Assembly: GCA_951799425.1 (NCBI GenBank)
Contig: OX637391.1
Span: 28,453,701-28,517,700, forward strand
DNA length: 64,000 nt
DNA from: Ilex aquifolium
Lineage: Eukaryota > Streptophyta > Magnoliopsida > Aquifoliales > Aquifoliaceae
Reading direction: 5' to 3'
Position 1 is the first letter of the stretch, and every line of letters starts with the position of its first letter. This document shows, piece after piece, positions 57,205 through 64,000 of this stretch. The position numbers and the translations under genes are program-made. The notes under the pieces were generated by a model. That model was not told the DNA's origin. It saw only the letters and a list, made by a program, of their open reading frames with translations, and made no database searches.

Positions 57205-60200
57205 TTATTGAGCAAAAACAGTCCTATTCCTAACCCTTTAACTACTATCCCCCAAAATGTATGTGTGATGTATATTAAGCCGGGAAGGGAGGTCATGCTC
57301 CCTTGGGATAGTGTGAAAAGGAAGGGCAATAGGAAAGGAAATAAGTCAGTGGGAATGTGATAAGTGAATGCACAAAAATGCTCCCCAATCGCAAGGAGAC
57401 TTTCGTGGGTCGTCTTTTACTTGGTGGTATTCCAAGGTCGTTTCCACGGGGAAGGAAGTAAACCAATTTGGAAGTGATTTTGGGAAAAGAAAGTGTAAAA
57501 TTCTTGTTGTTGGAAATTGTTTGTTGAAGTGTGTTTTGGTGAAATTAGAATGAGAAAACAAGCGTTGGCAATTCCAAGAGCTCTCTCCAATGGGTATACT
57601 ATCTCAACTCAAATCACTCATCCGATTGAGCAAGAATGAACGGTTGATTCACGGAAAGCCGAGGATGATGTTGGTGAATGCCTAAGCATAAACCGTGACT
57701 AGGCCTACGGATTATCAAAGATTCACCAATTCATCCACCTTCAATCCGGTCAAACCGAACCATGGGACTCTAAAGGGAGGGTGTAGAAAGAGTTGAAATG
57801 GTATACCCAAATGAGGATTTCCCTTGGTCTTGCCAACAAAAAGTGTTTAGCTACTCATACTCAAAATAGAAATGACAATGTAAAGATAATGCATTGCAAG
57901 GATATGGAGTTTTGAAGTAACTAATGTGCAAGAAATCCTAGACTAGAAGTGAATGAAATGAAAATCTATTTTATATCTATGAGCAAGAATAACTTTGAAA
58001 GCATTAATGGTAGAACTTAAATGGAAGCATTAAACTAGCAATGACATAAGGGAAAATGACATTAATGACATTCATTGAAGATATAAAGGTTCCTACCATT
58101 GATTACAAGACAATGCAGTAAAAGAAATGCAAAAATCACAACTTTCTCTCTCTAAAACTACTATTTATTGTCTTCCTCGCCCAGAGCTTCTCTCTCTATC
58201 TGCCTCTCTCTGCTATGGAAGAATTCTGATCATTGGAGAGCTCTTTCCCTCCAAAACCGTGCCTGGTCTGCTCCTGTAGCTCCCTGAAGTGACCCCCATC
58301 AGTAGGGGGTAGCCTGGATGATCTGGACAAGGGAGTGCAGAATTGGTCTGCACACACCCAGCTCCTCCTCTTCTCTCTCTCTTCCTTTAAGGTTGTAGCT
58401 CTAGAGTGCAGAGTAAGGTGTGGGCCTGATGAACAGTGTTGTGGGCGTGTCAGAGGAGTGTGGGGGCATCTATGGTGGGACCCTCGAAGTAGCTGAGCAG
58501 ATCTGTAGACTCTGGGCTCATCAGGCAAATCGTACCGGTACTGAGTACCGGTACCATACAGTACCGGTACTGAGTACCGGTACCTCGACTCCAGAAGGTT
58601 TGGCGTACCGGTACTTCGACTCCAGAAGGTTTGGCGTACCGGTACTGAGTACCGGTACTGATGAGCGCATAATATTGCATATTTGAAGGGCTCATTACAT
58701 GCATTATAACTCAACTTTTGCATTTAAATACTTAGTGTTAGCCAAAATTGTCTATAATGTTGATATTTTGATGTTGCAACATTTTATAGCTTAAATGATT
58801 GATTTTAGGACATTGCAACCTTGATGGATGTGTGGTGAAGGCATGGACACAATACATGAAGAATTGGACGCTTAAAAGTGAAGAAATCAAGAAGGCATTG
58901 GTGCTTGGGAACAAGGGCACCAGCTGCAGCAACAATTGGAAGCACTACCTCGGAATTCCTCCATTTTTACCATGATCTACTCAGAATTTGGAAAAGTTAA
59001 AAACATGAAAGTTGTAGATATGGGTGTCTTCTGTTTGGTGTCAAAATTTCAGCCCAATCCAACGGTTAGATCAAGAGTTATTCCGATTCTACCGAAGGTG
59101 GTCCAGTGCAGAAAAACAGTACCGGTACCTAGTACCGGTACTCCGGACCTTCTGGTCGCGAAAACAGCCTGTAACTCAACTTTGAGGCTTGGGGGTCCCA
59201 CCTACACTTCTCCCACACCTATCCCAACATTTCCTTACACATTTACAGGCCTCCTACACTCAAGTGGAAGACTTTAAAGGCCAATGCATTAAAGGAGGAA
59301 TGGGGGGAAGTGGGCTGCCCAGGCTATGATCTCCTAGCCTGTCAAAGCCATCCATTCAGCCCTCTCTTGATGGGAGCTCGTACACACAGCTAGGGGGGAG
59401 CCTCATGGACGAAAATGCAACTCTCTCACACCATTATATTCAGCATTCCATTCATTTGTAAAGAGTTGGCTACCTAAGCTTAGGAGTAGATATAGAGAGA
59501 GAGTTCCAAGGTTGAAGATGATGAATAGTAATTTCGTTTTTGCATTTTCTTCATCCATGTCATTGCTGTAAGCTACATTCCTCTTGTAATCTTCATTTCT
59601 TACATTGTAATCTCCTTTATTTCAAGTATATTGCAAGTTAGTTACATGTTCTTCATTTCACCATTTATGCTTTCAAGTTCTTCATTTTCATGTTTTAAAT
59701 TGGGTATTGTATTTCTTTCTTCTTAGTTTAAGATTTCTTGCATTTAGTTAAGTTCCATGCTTCATTTCTTCTACATGTCTTCCATTTACATTAATGTCTT
59801 TCCTTTCAAGCATGAGTAGCTAGATTTAAGTTGGTTAATCCAAGGGAAAATTCCTCTTGGGAATACCATTTTCAACTCTTCTTCATTCCTCCCTTTAGAG
59901 TCAAATGGTTCGGTTTGACGGGGTTGAAAGTGGATGAGTTGGTGAGCCTTTGATATTCCGTAGGCCTAGTCACGGTTTATGCTTAGATACTCACCAATCT
60001 CGTCCCTAGCTTCCCCCGAATCAATCGTTCATTCATGCTCAATCGGAGGAAGGCTTTGAGTTGATTTGGTATTCCCATTGGAATGAACCCTTTGGATTAG
60101 CCAACACTTGCTTTATTTGCATTTTCATTTACAAACCAAACACAAAACTCAAACAAAAGATTTTACATTTTCTTTTCACTTTTGCAAAATCACTTTCACA

Positions 60201-60788
60201 AAACTCCCTTTCCTTCCCTGAGGAGACGACCTTGGAATATTTTCCAAGTAAAACACACGACCACAAAAGACTCCTTGCGATTGGGGAGCATTTTTGTGCA
60301 CACCGCATCTCATTCCATCTATTTTGTTCATCACATTTCCATTCACATCCATTTTGTTGTTGTTTCCTATCTTCTTGCATCATCCGGAGGGAGAGTGACA
60401 CTCCCCCATCACTATAAGCCACATACACACATTGAGGGTGAGGGTGATGTTTAGAGGTTAGGAACGACGTAATTATCAACCAATCAACAACATTTTCCAA
60501 TCAATCAGGTACCATATGGTACCGGTACTCAGTACCGGTACTGTTCTGCCTCCTTGTCTGAAACTTCTGATTCCTTTGCTCCTGAGATGTCCCAAAGTTC
60601 TCTTTTCATCTACTTTCATCCTAAGTGGTATGGGTGGGCTTTAACAACCATAATTAGCTCCTTTCAACTGCAAACGCAAAATATTATCGTTAAGACTTCA
60701 GTCATCATAACTCCTATCATTTAATCTTCAAAAACAAGTGAAATGAGCTGATTAGCACCTTATAATATACAAAGTTTTGTGCTAATCA
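57205..60788 (-). repeat. 5' LTR of D, split by solo LTR G
   Basis: 57205-58658 plus 60513-60788 make about 1730 bp and match 45733-47429. The difference in length comes mainly from the palindrome array (nine copies here: seven at 58532-58658, two at 60519-60541). Confidence 0.92.
58659..60507 (+). mobile_element. Element G: solo LTR inside D's palindrome array
   Basis: The 1849-bp unit runs TGATGAGCGC...CAATCA and is flanked by GGTAC (58654-58658 and 60508-60512), the right half of a GTACCGGTAC palindrome. It is related, in opposite orientation, to the solo LTR at 1078-2760. It has its own pair of palindromes at 59119-59141. No PBS, PPT or gene is seen; frames in it are not convincing. Confidence 0.9.
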
Positions 60789-61112
60789 GTGAGCCCACCG
60801 TACCGGTACGCGTACTGGTACACTCTCCAAAACTCAGAATTTTTTTTATTCTTTTGCCAAGTCTTTGGGCTATGTTTTCCTTCCTTCCAATGTTATAAAT
60901 GGACAATAGTAGGATACCAATGGTGGTTTATTGGACCTCGGATGGGTCAGCCAACTGAGAGAGAAATTGGAAGGTATTTTTTTTATAAATCCCGGTAAAG
61001 GGAATGTGGTGCCGCGGTGTGGGGTTAACCGGCATCCACGGGTATTTTCGCGGGTTGATGGGTAATCATGGGTTGATCAATGGACCCCCGAATTTTGGGG
61101 CGTCACATCTTT

Positions 61113-62418
61113 CACTCTCAATTTTTAAATAATCTCATTAAATTTGCTTTGATTGACGCATCTAAGACAATCTGTTGACGTATCCCACAAGGAATCTGTT
61201 CATACGACACATACATGTGCACATACTTGAGAAAGGATTTTAGGCCATCTTTGACTTAATTTTGAGCCTTAAGTCATTTCTTTTACAAAATTATATCCCT
61301 AGTTAACCGTGATTGAGCCTTTAATGTACGATCTTTTTCCAAATAGCCCGTATGATAACCAAGCCACAAGAAAATGTACTTGACACACCTTTGCTATCTT
61401 ATTTTCTTACACCCTCTTATAAATCAATATGATACAGAAATGCAAGATAAGGGAAAAATACTATGGTGGTTGCTTTTCAATGACAAGAGAAGTCAGTGGA
61501 AACAATTGAAAAAGAAAAGAAACAGAAAGGCAAGAAATTGCCAAGAAAGTGAAAAATGAAAGAAAGAAATACCATTTATGGGGAAAATGTCGAAAAGCTA
61601 GAAAGAGGTGTGCTACATTACAGAATGAAAAGATAGCTTTTGAATACCATTGACGTCATATCGTTAGCCATTGACCTCTGGCCACATTACAACCTATAAA
61701 AAGCCCTAATTGATCTCAAATATGATGCATGTATGTGTCGTCAACCAAAAGTAGGGTATGGTAAATAGTATTTCTTTATTTCCATCAATTTTCCTCCATG
61801 AGATTATGCCAAAACATGATTAGTTTGTTTCCTTAAACTTCACTCCCTTACTAATTGTGCATGTGATTTTTCGATTGGCCATCTTCTGTTCACATGTCCC
61901 TTGAGAGACAAGTCACTATAATCGGAGCGAATTTTTGCTGAGAGCATTCTAAGAGAAGTTTGTGAAATCAAAGCTATCCATGAAAGGTGGTAACGTGGAA
62001 TGTTTGTTATATAACAATTCTTGTTGCTAGAATGATCATTCCTGATACACAGGGAATTTCAAATACCAATGTGACAGATGCTAATTTTTGCATAGAATAA
62101 ATACCTATGGAAAAGAAATGTGCAGGATATAAGTCGAAATTGAGGGTTGGGTGTCCCAACGACCATGATACTAACTTACTTTAACCAGCAATCCCACATA
62201 CACATTTGTTCGACTGAAGTTTGTGGGTAGCTTCACTGAAAATCCTCACGAGACAACACTCGTCCACTAGGGTAAACCTAGTGGTTTAACGACTTGTTGC
62301 ATACGCTAAATGCAATCGGATGACCTACAAAAAAGGCATTATAAATAGATTTTTATTCAATTGTTGTTGTATTACTAAAGACTAGCAATATTTAGGTTTG
62401 GGGGGGGGGGGGGGCGTG
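61113..62418 (+). other. Element A noncoding 3' tail and polypurine tract
   Basis: No gene is seen. It aligns with B at about 32745-33978. The tract is ATTTAGGTTT followed by a G run and CGTG before the LTR at 62419. The G run length may be unreliable. Confidence 0.75.
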
Positions 62419-64000
62419 TGATTAGTAGTTAAAATTAGCATATCACTATGCCTTTTTAAGACTAATTATACTTTGATGGAGTTTAAATGATGACGTTTCA
62501 GGTCCTAAAGTGAACAAGGGCTCAAGGGAAACAAATATCAAACTTGAATGTAACACCAACATATTGGGGGACAAAATTGGAAAACAAAGCAATAACGTTC
62601 AAATGCCAACTCACGTTCGAACATTCCCTTGAATTATTTGAAGACCATACTGCTGAGACATGGCGTGTTGCAGATGAGAAGAAAAACATTGAAGTACTTG
62701 AGTACCACGTTTGAATGCCAACTCACGTTCAAACGTTATCCTCCACTATTAAGGACCAGGCTAATGAGTGCAAAGGCAGTGGTTCAAAGCGTATGAAAGT
62801 AGATCTCCAGAAGATCACAGGCCACTTGAGTGGGAAGATCAGACCCCATCTGACGTTCGAACGACCACCTAGCAAAGACAGAAGCAACATTCGAATGCCA
62901 GACAACGTTCGAACGTTGTCCCAAGACAGGCTGCATAGTGGTTAATCTTCTCTACGGACATTAGGACTTTCACTTGGTCTTTCAAGGCCTTATACAATTC
63001 CTCCACATTACCTCCCCCTCCTCCCCCCCCTCCTCCCCCTCCTTTTTGCCTATAAATACTCCCATTGTGGGAGCTTCAAAGGGGAGTTGGGTTTGCACTA
63101 GACCAACATTTTCTTACTTTGTTAGACTTAGGTTTTCAATTACATGCATAGAGGGCGATAGATTACTTTTGGTGTAGGAGGAAACCCTCCAAAAGTAACT
63201 AGCTTTCTTCTACTTTCAATACTTGTTTCATTCACTTCCATTGCTTGAGCTTCTTCCCTTAGAGGAGTGAAACTCTTCCACTTTTCTAGAGCTTCGCCAA
63301 AGCCGTGAAGGGTGGAACGTGATTCACTCATTCTTTGTCGAAGATCGGCTCCTTATTTATTGTGCTTTATATTGTAACTCCTCTACTTGGAGGAATGAGC
63401 ATCACTCACTTTTTTAGCTTTACCAAAGCCATGAAGAGTGAGTAGTTTCTCATTCACTCTTTAGTAAGAGGTGCTGGACATGTATAAATTATCCAGAAGT
63501 TATATCTGTGCACTTTTTATTATGCTTAATGCTTTATATTCCCCTTGCTTATTGAATGATTGATTGCATCTAGCAAAGCTAAGGTACTCTGTATAACCAT
63601 GAGTACTTTCTATAACATAGATAACTCTTGCATAGAAAGACTCATCAGTTCAAGGAAAGTATCCCGGCTAGATCTTCATGACTACCCTTCAATCTTCACC
63701 ATTATTGTGCTTCAATTAAAGAATGGAAATGGAATATTAATTCCATGGTTGGATGCCTTGAAGAAACACTTGCTTGTTTGTAGACGGGTTAAGTCTTGGC
63801 ACAAACAATTCTTGTAAACTTCTAGAAAGACATCGGAATCATGCTCTTAATTCTCACAATCCACCTTTATCTTCCAATTAACTTGCTGTTGACACAGGGG
63901 TTAATTGAGTTATCAAGTACAAGTATAATAAATCGGATGATTAACTCCATGTCCAGATCCTCGAACTAAAGAGTGACCTTTTTACATTTGAGCTTATATT
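62419..64000 (+). repeat. 3' LTR of A (cut by window edge)
   Basis: It starts TGATTAGTAG and matches 3097-4660, with many substitutions and a CT-rich expansion near 63010-63045. The ACGTTCGAACGT array is at about 62596-62920 and TATAAATA at about 63051-63058. About 220 bp of the LTR lie beyond the window. Confidence 0.92.

Larger units (their letters stand above)
45733..60788 (-). mobile_element. Element D: Athila-type retrotransposon, minus strand
   Basis: D is flanked by GTGAG (45728-45732 and 60789-60793). On the minus strand it reads 5' LTR (60788-57205, interrupted by G), PBS, gag, protease, RT, RNase H, integrase, internal PPT, palindrome array, accessory ORF, PPT and 3' LTR (47429-45733). 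gag-pol has seven lesions or more; the accessory ORF is open. It belongs to a different Athila family from A and B. Confidence 0.95.
43607..61107 (+). mobile_element. Element F: Tekay solo LTR, split by D
   Basis: The LTR starts TGTAAAACCCGGG at 43607 and ends GGGGCGTCACA at 61107, with TCTTT on both sides (43602-43606 and 61108-61112). Without D it is about 2440 bp. It aligns with the E LTR (opening sequence, TATA region, the CCGTTGGATTCGT segment, end), so it is a related Tekay family. There is no PBS, PPT or internal region. Confidence 0.92.
3097..64000 (+). mobile_element. Element A: Athila-type LTR retrotransposon, old, host of all later insertions
   Basis: The 5' LTR is 3097-4882. The 3' LTR starts at 62419 and is cut by the window edge. 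Once C (6658-13297), E (18525-43077) and F (43607-61107) are removed with one target copy each, the internal parts read in order: PBS, gag, protease, RT, RNase H, truncated integrase, internal polypurine tract, a decayed virus-like small ORF, a palindrome array with a TATA box, a decayed 'putative plant transposon protein' ORF, a noncoding tail and the 3' PPT. Every frame is broken. The integrase core has been deleted at about 15905. It is related to B but clearly diverged from it. No terminal target duplication can be checked because the right end is missing. Confidence 0.9.

Noticed and set aside
60061..60454. Open frames in G, and the mirror frame at 1168-1386
   Set aside because: They are the same LTR segment in two solo LTRs, in opposite orientations, with no motif. 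LTR regulatory sequence explains them.
62401..62414. Long G runs (also near 16171, 55538, 47665) as special structures such as G-quadruplexes
   Set aside because: They are single homopolymers at polypurine tracts or in a decayed gag. Length error is likely, and there is no four-run pattern.

Overview
The window is a stack of nested LTR retrotransposons from a plant nuclear genome, almost certainly a eudicot with large heterochromatic blocks. I see no host gene, tRNA, rRNA or CRISPR array. Two Ty3/Gypsy lineages are present. Athila-type elements have a primer-binding site (PBS) matching the 3' end of tRNA-Asp, an FMDDFSV reverse transcriptase and a long region after integrase. Tekay/Del-type chromoviruses have a tRNA-iMet PBS and a C-terminal chromodomain. 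The species cannot be told from the sequence.

Layout, with element letters used throughout. Positions 1-3096 hold the right part of a Gypsy LTR (1-875) inside a relic LTR of family A, which is also cut by an inverted solo LTR (1078-2760, duplicated target AAGAG). Element A (Athila) runs from 3097 past the right edge and hosts everything else. C (6658-13297, target CTTGT) sits in A's protease and is a deletion derivative without RT, RNase H or integrase core. E (Tekay, 18525-43077, target GTTTC) sits in an accessory ORF of A. B (Athila, 21522-35791, target GAAGG) sits in codon 5 of E's gag. F (Tekay solo LTR, 43607-61107, target TCTTT) sits in A's 3' region. D (Athila, minus strand, 45733-60788, target GTGAG) sits in F, and G (solo LTR, 58659-60507, target GGTAC) sits in D's 5' LTR. 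LTR divergence agrees with the nesting: I count about 11 mismatches in 1813 bp for B and about 23 in 2616 bp for E.

All gag-pol frames are broken by stops or frameshifts. The unusual content lies between integrase and the 3' LTR of the Athila elements. A (decayed) and B (two intact copies) carry a small basic zinc-finger ORF that resembles the cysteine-rich nucleic-acid-binding protein of carla-like plant RNA viruses. A (decayed) and D (intact) carry a larger ORF of the 'putative plant transposon protein' type. These accessory ORFs follow an internal polypurine tract and, in A, B and C, a splice-acceptor-like site.

A second layer is regulatory. The LTRs carry arrays of short palindromes that differ by family: ACGTTCGAACGT in A, CCTTCCGGAAGG in E, GTACCGGTAC in D, F, G and the 1078-2760 LTR, and an AT-rich dyad in B. 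In both A and D the element's own palindrome array also occurs about 200-230 bp upstream of the larger accessory ORF. E and F carry different palindromes in the same alignable LTR slot. C has four hairpins whose arms covary. These arrays and the virus-like ORF are the best candidates for something undescribed.
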